This document shows positions 34,415 to 41,994 of a stretch of 64,000 nt of DNA, in pieces. A program made the position numbers and the translations under genes. Source of the stretch: Thermoplasmatales archaeon SW_10_69_26 (GTDB lineage Archaea > Thermoplasmatota > SW-10-69-26); contig PXUB01000025.1 of assembly GCA_003009755.1 (NCBI GenBank), positions 14,205 to 78,204 of the forward strand, given 5' to 3'. Position 1 is the stretch's first letter, and each line of letters begins with the position of its first letter. The notes beneath the pieces were generated by a model. The model was not told the DNA's origin and made no database searches. It worked only from the letters and a program-made list of their open reading frames with translations.

Positions 34415-34810
34415 TCACCCGTCGACGTCGAGGTCGGCGTCGACCTCGATGCCTTGCTCTTGGAAGAGCTGCTCGGCGACCTCCCAGGCGGTCCGCATGT
34501 GGGGGATGAAGATCGAGCCGCCGACGACGAGCGCGACGTTGAGCGCGTCCATCACCTCGTCCGGCTGGGCCTCGTGCTCGGTGATCAACACGTCGAGGTG
34601 GTAGGCGATGCAGTCGTTGCATCGCAGCACGCAGCTGGCGACCAGCCCCATCCACTCCTTCGTGGTCGCGTCCAGCGCGCCGTCCTCGTAGGCGCGCGAG
34701 TCGAGGTTGAAGAACCGCTTGACGCCGAGGTGATCTTGGCCGAGGATCTTGTCGTTGGCTCGCTCGCGGGCCTCGCGGAACTCGTCCACGTCCATGTGCT
34801 CGTGGCTCAT
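34415..34810 (-). CDS. AhpD/carboxymuconolactone-decarboxylase-like protein
   Basis: A 131-residue protein of the AhpD-like fold. The redox motif CNDCIAYH (near residue 68) contains the CxxC and His of the family, preceded by KEWMGLVASCVLR and followed by a helix with EVMDALNVALVVGGS. Family members act as thiol-dependent peroxide-defence proteins or as decarboxylases; the presence of CxxC favours the redox role. Start at ATG 34810, divergent from the DUF2299 gene 79 bases away. Confidence 0.85.
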   Translation of the reverse strand: MSHEHMDVDEFREARERANDKILGQDHLGVKRFFNLDSRAYEDGALDATTKEWMGLVASCVLRCNDCIAYHLDVLITEHEAQPDEVMDALNVALVVGGSIFIPHMRTAWEVAEQLFQEQGIEVDADLDVDG

Positions 34811-34889
34811 CACCGGGGCAGGCCGGTCGTGGACGAAAGCCTTGGCCTCGACCCGCCCGCTTTTCAACCCCGGGTCGTCTGTCGCGGCG

Positions 34890-35387
34890 ATGCGCTCGGA
34901 AAAGATCGAGGCGAACCTCGACACGATCGAGGAGTGGCTGACCCACGACCGGTTCCAGGTGACGGAGGTCGAGGACCCGCAAAGCCACGTGACCCTGGAG
35001 GCCGAGCGCGCCGAGGACTTCACCTACTCGATCGTGCACCCCGACCCCGACGCCGATCACGTCTTCGTGGGCCTGGCGCTCCCGGGCGAGGCCATCGACG
35101 AGGCTCTGGCGGACGCCACCGAGGAGGAGACCGAGGTCTTCCTGGCCGACCTGCGGTTCGGGCTGCTCGGCATGGACGTCGAGTTCGAGGGGCTGGAGGT
35201 CGGCACCCCGCGCGTCACGCTGTTCATCCCGGCCTACTTCGACGGGCTCTCCAAAGACCGGTTCATGGAGAAGCTGCGCAAGGTGAAGAACGCCGGCCTG
35301 TTCCTCGAGTGGTCGCTGGCCCCCGTCGAGGAGGAGCTCGATCGCTCGCCCGACCCGGCCGCGGGCGGGGACCGGTACATCCGGTGA
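34890..35387 (+). CDS. DUF2299-like archaeal protein
   Basis: A 165-residue protein beginning RSEKIEANLDTIEEWLTHDR, with later strands FTYSIVHPDPDADHVFVGLA, TPRVTLFIPAYFDGLSKDRF and a WSL-ending helix. Order, size and the initial I.EWL pattern fit DUF2299, an archaeal family of unknown function related by fold to type III secretion chaperone-like proteins. A TATA-like CTTTTCAAC about 27 nt before ATG 34890 supports the start. Confidence 0.6.
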   Translation: MRSEKIEANLDTIEEWLTHDRFQVTEVEDPQSHVTLEAERAEDFTYSIVHPDPDADHVFVGLALPGEAIDEALADATEEETEVFLADLRFGLLGMDVEFEGLEVGTPRVTLFIPAYFDGLSKDRFMEKLRKVKNAGLFLEWSLAPVEEELDRSPDPAAGGDRYIR

Positions 35388-35511
35388 CCCGTCGGACCCG
35401 CCCGCGAGGATCGCGTGGGCGGGGCTAGACTGTCGCTGCTCGTCCTGCCCGTGCTCGGCAAGCTGATCGGGGATCGGGTCCGAGCCGACCTCCGCCTGAG
35501 GGATCGATCGA

Positions 35512-36817
35512 TCAGTCCTGCTCGCCCTCGTCCTCGTCGTCGCCAGCGTCGAGCCCTTCGCCGAGGACGTCGGCGTCCATGTAGGGCGCGAGCGCGTCGG
35601 GCACGTCGACGGTGCCGTCGGCGTTCTGGTTGTTCTCGAGGATGGCGACCATCGCGCGACTGGTGGCGATCGCGGTCGCGTTGAGGGTGTGGGCGGTCTC
35701 CTTGTCGCCACCGTGCTTGCCGGCGCGCCTGGTAGTCGGTGCAGTTGCTGCAGGAGACGACCTCGCGGTAGGACGCGGTGCGGGGACTGTAAACCTCGAT
35801 GTCGTACTTCTTGGCGGCGACGGTGCCGATGTCGCCGGTGCAGACGTTCACGACGCGGTAGGGTAGATCCAGCGCGTCGAAGAGGTGCTCGGCGTTGGCC
35901 AAAAGCTCCTCGTGGATCTCCCAGGAGTCCTCGGGTTCGCAGAAGACGAACTGCTCGACCTTCTGGAACTGGTGCATGCGGAACAGGCCCTTCGTGTCGA
36001 TGCCGTGGGAGCCGATCTCGCGACGGAAGCAGTTCGAGAGCCCGGCCATGCGGATCGGGAGATCGTCCTCGTCGACGATCTCGTCCATGTACATCGCGCC
36101 CAGCGGGTGCTCGCTGGTGGCGATCAGGTACTCGTCGTGGTCCTCGACCTTGTACATCACGTCCTCGAAGTCGGCGAGGTCGGTGACGCCCTCGTAGGGC
36201 TGGCGTCGCATCATCAACGGCGTGGTGACCTGCTCGTAGCCTTGCTCGACGAGGTGGTCGAGCGCGAACCGCTGCAGGGCGCGATCGAGCTCGACGAGGT
36301 CGCCTTTCAGGTAGGCGAACCCGGCGCCGGAGACCTTGGCGGCGCGCTCGAAGTCGGCCAGGTCCTGGCGCTCGATCAGCTCGCCGTGGGGCAGCAGGTC
36401 GTGGTCGGGGACCGTGGGGTCGCCCACGCGGCGAACCTCCTGGTTGTCGTCCTCGTCCTCGCCCTTGGGGACGCTGTCGTGGAGGAGGTTGGGCAACCGG
36501 AGGAGGCCTTCGTCGCGGGTGTCCTTGGCCCGCTCGACGTCCTGCTCGACCTCGGTGATCTCCTGGCTGAGCGCCTCGGCGCGCCGTTGGACCTGTTCGG
36601 CTTCCTCGTCCTCGCCCTCGCGCTTGAGCTCGCCGATGCGTTCGCCGAGCTGGTTGCGCTCGTGGCGGAGCTCGTCCAGCCGGTTGCGGCCCTCGCGCCA
36701 GGTGTCGTCGGCCGCGATCACGGAATCCAGGCGCTCGAGGAGCTCGGGGTCCTCGCGGCGGCGGAGGTTCTCGCGGACGCGGTCGGTCTCCTCCCGGATC
36801 ACCGAGATGTCGAGCAT
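35512..36817 (-). CDS. serS: Seryl-tRNA synthetase, with a frameshift near the C-terminus
   Basis: A bacterial-type class II SerRS, about 435 residues if repaired. The N-terminal tRNA-binding coiled-coil (residues about 30-105) is followed by motif 2 ([20 protein letters not shown]) and HQFQKVEQF. At [11 protein letters not shown] (near 35730) the frame goes wrong, and a +1 shift resumes the expected [40 protein letters not shown] and LAPYMDAD, ending in an acidic tail at TGA 35512-35514. HTLN.TA.A..R holds motif 3, so an unshifted product would be dead. Because SerRS is essential, a sequence error at the GCCGGCAAG site is the most likely explanation. Start ATG 36817. Confidence 0.88.
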
Positions 36818-36950
36818 CGTTCCCGCCAGGCCCGCGAGAGCCAAAGGGTTTGCCGTTCCTGTCGCCCGGTTTGTCGCCCGCGTGCAAACCGAACGATGAA
36901 GTGGTTTCCCGCTCACTTTGAAACCTGTCGAGAGGCCTGGAGGGTCCACG

Positions 36951-38210
36951 ATGCGAATCCACACCGTACTGGTAGCCGCGCTCATGCTCACCGCCGGTTG
37001 TGTCGGAACAGCCCAGGACGACACCGAGACCGAACCGGCGTCCACGCCGACCTCGGACGCCAACGAGACGACCAGGCGCGAGGAGACGCGCACGTTCACC
37101 TACGAGCAGAACGTGGGCCTCACGGTCACCGACGCCGAGGCGCAGGTCGGAACGATGGGGACCCCCAGCCTGGCTCCCGCGATCGGCGACATGGAGCTGA
37201 CGCTCTCCTGGAACGAGCCCGCGAACGGGTTCGCGCTCGACGTAGAGCTGGCCGACGGATCCACCACCCGGGTCGAGGCCCCCGACGATCCCAGCGCCAC
37301 GAGCACCGGCGCCGAGATCTCGGTCGACGGCCAACCTGCCGGCACGTACCAGTTCGACCTCGTGGCCCCCGACGGCACCACCGTCTCCGACACGGTCACG
37401 CTTGAGGGCACGGTCACGATCGTGCTCGGCGAGACCGCCTCCGACGAGGTGTCCACGAACGACGTCGAGACCGAACGCACCGACGACGGGTGGCTCGCGA
37501 CCCAGACCTTCGAAGACACCGGTCAACCCGGGTCCCAAGCAGACCTCGACGCCGACACCGTGAACGGTGCGATCGAGCTGGCCGGAAGCGCCGACGAGGC
37601 CCGCGCCGTCGTCACCGCGTACGCGGAGGCCGACAGCGAAGACGAGGCGATCGACCGCGTCCAGGACATCCAGGTCACCGTCCGTGTCCAAGACGGCGAG
37701 GTCACCGCCAGGGCGGAGGTGCCCGACGACGACTGGGAGGACCGCGGCGCGAACGTCGACGCCGACGTCACCGACGAGACCACGCTGGGCGGCGAAGCGG
37801 ATACGACGAACGGCGCGATCACGCTCGACGAGAGCCGCGTGACCGGGATCAGGCTCGACACGACGAACGGACCGATCCAGGGTTCGGTCAGTCCCAGCGA
37901 CCGGATCGAGGCCGGCACGACGAACGGCGCGATCGAACTCGACGTCGAGCCCACGGAATCGGCGGAACTCGAGATGGGGACCACGAACGGCGCGATCGAG
38001 CTGGGCCTCACCGAAAACGAGGACATCGCGTACGAGGTCGACGCCAGCACCACGAACGACCGCATCAGCGAGGCTATGGACGAAGCCGAACTCGAGCGCC
38101 AAGGCGAGGGCCAGGCCACGCTCGTCACCGAGAACGGCGAGGCCCGCCCCATCCAGGTCACCGGCGAGACCGACACCACGAACGGCGCGATCGCGTTCCA
38201 GGGACGCTGA
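36951..38210 (+). CDS. Lipoprotein with DUF4097-like TTNGAI repeats
   Basis: A 419-residue lipoprotein: signal RIHTVLVAALMLTAG and lipobox Cys, Thr/Glu-rich linker, an N-terminal beta-domain, then a beta-helix-like region with repeats of TTNGAI and TTNGPI (TTNGAITLDESRV, GTTNGAIELDVEPTE, GTTNGAIELGLTE, DTTNGAIAFQGR). This is the DUF4097 (adhesin-like) pattern of secreted proteins. Start ATG 36951 has GGAGGG upstream. It is divergent from serS. Function unknown, probably a cell-surface beta-helix. Confidence 0.82.
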   Translation: MRIHTVLVAALMLTAGCVGTAQDDTETEPASTPTSDANETTRREETRTFTYEQNVGLTVTDAEAQVGTMGTPSLAPAIGDMELTLSWNEPANGFALDVELADGSTTRVEAPDDPSATSTGAEISVDGQPAGTYQFDLVAPDGTTVSDTVTLEGTVTIVLGETASDEVSTNDVETERTDDGWLATQTFEDTGQPGSQADLDADTVNGAIELAGSADEARAVVTAYAEADSEDEAIDRVQDIQVTVRVQDGEVTARAEVPDDDWEDRGANVDADVTDETTLGGEADTTNGAITLDESRVTGIRLDTTNGPIQGSVSPSDRIEAGTTNGAIELDVEPTESAELEMGTTNGAIELGLTENEDIAYEVDASTTNDRISEAMDEAELERQGEGQATLVTENGEARPIQVTGETDTTNGAIAFQGR

Positions 38211-38228
38211 CGCGACCGGTCCCGCGAG

Positions 38229-38669
38229 TCACGGGCCGTCGATCTCCCGCTCGGTCAGCTCGCGCTCGAGCACGTCCCCCATCTCGTCGACGTGCACGGG
38301 GAACAGGCCGATCACGTCGTAGCCGTGCTCCTCGTAGATCTCCATCTTCTCCGCCATGCGGTCCTCGTAGCTGGCCTGGCCAGCCATGCCCCAGTACTCG
38401 ATCAGGACGTCCGTGCCCTCGAGGCGGAAGTCCGGCGTGAGGCCGCCGGCCACGGTCGGCTCGTAGACGTAGGCGATGCCCTCGCGGGTCAGCCAGTTGG
38501 CGATCCGTTGTTCGCCCTTGCTGGCCACCCAGGGACCCTCGCGGGTGGGCAGCGGGCGCCCAGGGGGGTGGTCCTCGCCGTCGGGCTCCTCGACGTGGGC
38601 CAACAGCCAGAGGCCGGCGACGAGCGCGAGCCCGACGCCGATCGCCGCGAGGAGCGCGAGGGCGACCAC
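38229..38669 (-). CDS. Membrane-anchored PD-(D/E)XK-like protein
   Basis: A 146-residue protein with one N-terminal membrane helix (ALALLAAIGVGLALVAGLWL). The soluble part has a nuclease-like layout: SKGEQRIANWLTREGIAYVY, then TPDFRLEGTDVLIEYWG with the PD and E of a PD-(D/E)XK core, and a helix YEDRMAEKMEIYEEHGYDVI. Similar modules terminate some UvrD-like helicases and occur alone. The anchor to the membrane is unusual for a DNA-acting enzyme. Catalysis is inferred, not shown. Confidence 0.7.
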   Translation of the reverse strand: MVALALLAAIGVGLALVAGLWLLAHVEEPDGEDHPPGRPLPTREGPWVASKGEQRIANWLTREGIAYVYEPTVAGGLTPDFRLEGTDVLIEYWGMAGQASYEDRMAEKMEIYEEHGYDVIGLFPVHVDEMGDVLERELTEREIDGP

Positions 38670-38770
38670 GGTCGACCAGGCCCGGGGCCGACGAAACCGT
38701 TTGGGCCGGGCAGAGAGTTGGACGCTTGCGCCGAAACGATGCAGACGCGGCCAGCCGGCTGCCTGTCACG

Positions 38771-38987
38771 ATGGAGCTGCGGATCGTAGTTCTCGTCGCC
38801 GCGTCGCTCGTCGGCCCCGAGCTGGCGCTGGGTTGGGAGGCGTCGGCCAACGGGTTCCCGCGCGCTCACGGTCCCGAGGGTCCAGCGACGCATCGACGTC
38901 TCCAGCGGCGGCCCTGGGGCCGACCGGCGGCGTCGACCTGCTCGCCGCGTCGACGAACGGCGACGGGGCCGTCCGGGGACGCTGACG
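38771..38987 (+). pseudogene. Possible remnant of a DUF4097-like lipoprotein
   Basis: ATG 38771 opens a short hydrophobic start (MELRIVVLVAASLVGPELAL), after which the best-looking text changes frame, ending as TGGVDLLAASTNGDGAVRGR before TGA. That ending resembles the end of the intact protein 750 bases upstream (TTNGAIAFQGR). It may be the relic of a duplicated copy. The evidence is thin. Confidence 0.25.
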
Positions 38988-38994
38988 CCCAGCC

Positions 38995-40539
38995 TCACTC
39001 GGACGCCGTGGGCGGGTGCCCGTCGGGGTCCTCGGCATCGTCGAGCTCCTCGCGGGGGAGATCCTCGGCCAGCGGGTCCTCGCCTTCGCCCTCCCAGATC
39101 GTGCGTTGGGGGAACGGGATCGTGATGTCGCGTTGGCGGAACCCCTCGTCGATGCGGTTGCGGATCTCGCTGGCGATGCGGAACCGCTCGGGCACCTCAT
39201 TGATGTAGAAGGCCAGCCGGAAGCGCAGCCCGTTGTCGCCGAACGCCTCGAAGAACAGGCGCGGCTCGGAGCCCGAGCCGGAGAGGACGTCGGGGTGCTC
39301 GTTGACCTCGTCGAGGATGACCTCGCGGACCTCGGCCAGCGGCGAGCCGTAGGCGACGGAGAGGTCGAGGTGGATCCGGTAGCGGCGGTCGGGGTAGGCC
39401 AGGTTCGTGACGCGGGAGTTCTCGAGTTCGTTGTTGGGGGCCACGATCATCTCGTGGTTGCGGTAGTAGTACAGGCGGGTGCTGCGCAGCCCGATGCGGT
39501 CGACCCGGCAGACCTCGCCCGTGTCGAGCCGGATCTCGTCGCCCTCGCGGAAGGGCTGATCCATCAGGATGAACAGGCCGCTGAACAGGTTGGCCAGCGT
39601 CGGGCCCAGCGAGTTCGACAACACCAACCCGATCACGACACCGCCGGCCACCAGCCAGCCGAGATCGATGCCGACGCTTTGCAAGACGTAGAACAGCGCG
39701 AAGGCGCCGATCCCGGCGAGCAGCACCTTGCGCAGCACAGGGATGGCGACCTCCTCCCACCTCGTGCCGGTGCGAGGTTGCCCGCGACTTCCGTAATACA
39801 GCAACAAGCTGTCGGCCACGCGGTAGCCGAGGAACGCCAAGGAGACCGCGAAGGCGGCCGTGAGCACGCTTCCGAACGTGCCCGGGATCCCCTCGGGCGG
39901 GGCCAGCCGCCAGGTGTACTTGATGCCGGCGACGACGAGCGTGATGAACAGCGGGCCGTCGATCCGGTCGAGGACCTTGCTGCGCAGGCCTTTCGGGATG
40001 AACGTCATCCCGCGGTCGACCGCGACGTCGTTCATCCGCATCACGGCGAACGCCAGCGTGAGCCAGGTCACCATCTCGAGCGCGAACACGCCGGTCGGGC
40101 CGTCGACCGGGGACGGCAGCGGGTTCTCCCAGCGGTCGAACACCAGCGCCGGCGCCTCGACGGCCGCGATCAGGTTCACGGTATGGCGTTCGGTGGTGGC
40201 GTCGGCCTGGTCGACGAGCGTGATCTGGATCTGACCTTCGTGGCGGCCGGCGCCCAGCGCTTGTCCGTCGGCGAGGACGGTGAGGTTCCTGGTCTCGTTC
40301 GCGGCCAACGTGAACTCGGACGGGGCCACCGACAGGCCCTCCTGGACGCCCTCGCCGAGCTGGGCCTGACCGAACAGGTCACGGTCGACGGGGTTCCGCA
40401 GCTCGATCTCCTGCTCGGCGGCCTCGCCGGTCAACACCTCGAACCGGAGCTCGGTCGGGCTGACGAACGTCTGACCGAGGGCTGGCGCTGTGACGACGAG
40501 GAGGATGCCCAGCGCCAGCAAGCACCGCCTGAGCCGCAC
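38995..40539 (-). CDS. MscS-family mechanosensitive channel with extracellular domain
   Basis: A 514-residue protein. A signal peptide (RCLLALGILLVVTAPALG) leads into an Ig/fibronectin-like extracellular domain (about 110 residues, TELRFEVLTGEAAEQEIELR). Five membrane helices follow, the last containing the MscS pore-like SNSLGPTLANLFSGLFILMD, then the beta domain (QPFREGDEIRLDTGEVCRVD) and the alpha/beta C-domain (VAPNNELENSRVTNLAYPDR). It would release osmolytes on hypo-osmotic shock. The frame is open to ATG 40572, but the TATA-like GTTCATAAGC at 40561-40570 overlaps that codon and sits 26 nt from GTG 40539, which begins a clean signal peptide, so I use the latter. Confidence 0.9.
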   Translation of the reverse strand: MRLRRCLLALGILLVVTAPALGQTFVSPTELRFEVLTGEAAEQEIELRNPVDRDLFGQAQLGEGVQEGLSVAPSEFTLAANETRNLTVLADGQALGAGRHEGQIQITLVDQADATTERHTVNLIAAVEAPALVFDRWENPLPSPVDGPTGVFALEMVTWLTLAFAVMRMNDVAVDRGMTFIPKGLRSKVLDRIDGPLFITLVVAGIKYTWRLAPPEGIPGTFGSVLTAAFAVSLAFLGYRVADSLLLYYGSRGQPRTGTRWEEVAIPVLRKVLLAGIGAFALFYVLQSVGIDLGWLVAGGVVIGLVLSNSLGPTLANLFSGLFILMDQPFREGDEIRLDTGEVCRVDRIGLRSTRLYYYRNHEMIVAPNNELENSRVTNLAYPDRRYRIHLDLSVAYGSPLAEVREVILDEVNEHPDVLSGSGSEPRLFFEAFGDNGLRFRLAFYINEVPERFRIASEIRNRIDEGFRQRDITIPFPQRTIWEGEGEDPLAEDLPREELDDAEDPDGHPPTASE

Positions 40540-40560
40540 GACCGGTCCCACAGGGTCGGC

Positions 40561-40570
40561 GCTTATGAAC
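40561..40570 (-). promoter_or_regulatory. TATA-like box of the MscS gene
   Basis: The minus strand reads GTTCATAAGC, centred about 26 nt before GTG 40539. It overlaps the upstream in-frame ATG, which therefore should not be the start. Confidence 0.5.
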
Positions 40571-40650
40571 ATGCGGGGTCCGGCGAGCGCCGGGCTCGAT
40601 GGTCCAGCGGGCAGGAACGCTTATGTGCCGCCAGCGGGGCTGGTGACCTC

Positions 40651-41991
40651 ATGCGAGTTGCCGTCGGTCTCGCTTTGGTCCTGCTCGCGCCCGGGTTCGC
40701 CGGTTGCGTCGGGACGACGAGCGAGGAGGGGATCGATGCCGCCAGCCAGGACGCCGTGAACGCCTCCGACGAGCTCGAGGACGTCCAGGAGGCGCTGGAC
40801 GCCGGCGAGCCCTCGGCCAACGTCGACGTGCTCGGCGCGTGGAAGAACGGCGTGAGCGAGGAGGCCGACCCCCACCAGGACAAGATCTTCGTGGACCGGG
40901 GCGACAAGGTCGCGATCCTCGACGTCTCCAAGAAGGACGACCCCGAGAAGGTCGGCGAGATCGCCGACCTGCCGACGGCGCTCGACGTCAAGGTCAGCGA
41001 CGACGGCAACTACGCCTTCATCGGAGACGACACGTCCGGCAGCACGGAGGCGACCGGCGGCACCGGGCCCTTCACCGGTGGCGTCTACGTGTTCGACGTC
41101 TCCGATCCGCGCTCGCCCGAACGCGTCGCCTACGCCCCCGTCGGCGCCGACCGCGGCCCCCACATGGTGTACTACCAGCAGACCGGGGACGGGCGAGAGC
41201 TGGTGTTCTCCGCCAGCGGCAACGACGTGACGATCCACGAGTTCGACCGGGACGCCGACGAGCTCGAGGAGCTGGCCAGCTACGAGCCCGGTCAGCTCGC
41301 CCAGGACCGCGACCCCAACCGCGTGGGGGCGCTGTACAACCCGCAGGCCTGGCTGCACGACATGTTCGTCATGGAGGAAGAGGACGGCACGCTCATGATG
41401 TACGTGGCCGCCTGGGACGCCGGCTTGCACATCGTCGACGTGACCGACCCCGGCTCGCCCGAGCAGCTGGGCACCTGGAGCGACTTCGGCGACGACGAGG
41501 CCGGCAACCTGCACACAGTCGCCACCGACTGGATCGGCGACCGCCGGATCACCGTCGGATCGGTCGAGGTCGGCTTCGCCGTCGTGGGCGGCACGCTTTA
41601 CGCCACCGGCGACGAGAAGTCCGTCACGTACGTCTGGGACACGACCGATCCCGACCAGCCCGAGCTGCTCGGCACGTGGACCAACCCGGTCGATCCGACG
41701 AGCGGGCGCGACTACGCGCCCGACGAGGAGATCTCGAGCACGCACAACCTCCAGCTCGAGAACGGGCGCATCTACCAGGCTCACTACGACCTGGGGGTTT
41801 GGGTGATCGACGTCTCCACGCCCGCCCACCAGTCCGACCCGGCCACGGTCGGCTACCATTACACGGACGAGATGGGCACCTGGGACGTCGTGCTCAACGA
41901 CGGCGTGATGTACACGAGCGGCGACGTGGGCGTGAAGGCGCTGACGTTCGCCCTCGACGAGCCCGGCAACGGTCTGTTCAGCCGGGCCTGA
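40651..41991 (+). CDS. LVIVD-repeat beta-propeller lipoprotein
   Basis: A 446-residue lipoprotein: signal RVAVGLALVLLAPGFAG with the lipobox Cys, an acidic linker, then a beta-propeller made of LVIVD-type blades (VAILDVSKKDDPEKVGEIAD, GVYVFDVSDPRSPERVAY, GLHIVDVTDPGSPEQLGTWS, VTYVWDTTDPDQPELLGTWT, GVWVIDVSTPAHQSDPATVG). Family members are secreted and of unknown ligand; His-containing loops (GPHMVYY, QAWLHDMF, SSTHNLQ) could bind metal. Start ATG 40651 has GGTGA and a TATA-like GCTTATG upstream. Confidence 0.88.
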   Translation: MRVAVGLALVLLAPGFAGCVGTTSEEGIDAASQDAVNASDELEDVQEALDAGEPSANVDVLGAWKNGVSEEADPHQDKIFVDRGDKVAILDVSKKDDPEKVGEIADLPTALDVKVSDDGNYAFIGDDTSGSTEATGGTGPFTGGVYVFDVSDPRSPERVAYAPVGADRGPHMVYYQQTGDGRELVFSASGNDVTIHEFDRDADELEELASYEPGQLAQDRDPNRVGALYNPQAWLHDMFVMEEEDGTLMMYVAAWDAGLHIVDVTDPGSPEQLGTWSDFGDDEAGNLHTVATDWIGDRRITVGSVEVGFAVVGGTLYATGDEKSVTYVWDTTDPDQPELLGTWTNPVDPTSGRDYAPDEEISSTHNLQLENGRIYQAHYDLGVWVIDVSTPAHQSDPATVGYHYTDEMGTWDVVLNDGVMYTSGDVGVKALTFALDEPGNGLFSRA

Positions 41992-41994
41992 TGC

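Noticed and set aside
34242-38102. 1286-codon minus-strand frame
   Set aside because: Spans several real genes on both strands and is Arg/Pro-rich; stop codons are rare in GC-rich antisense frames.
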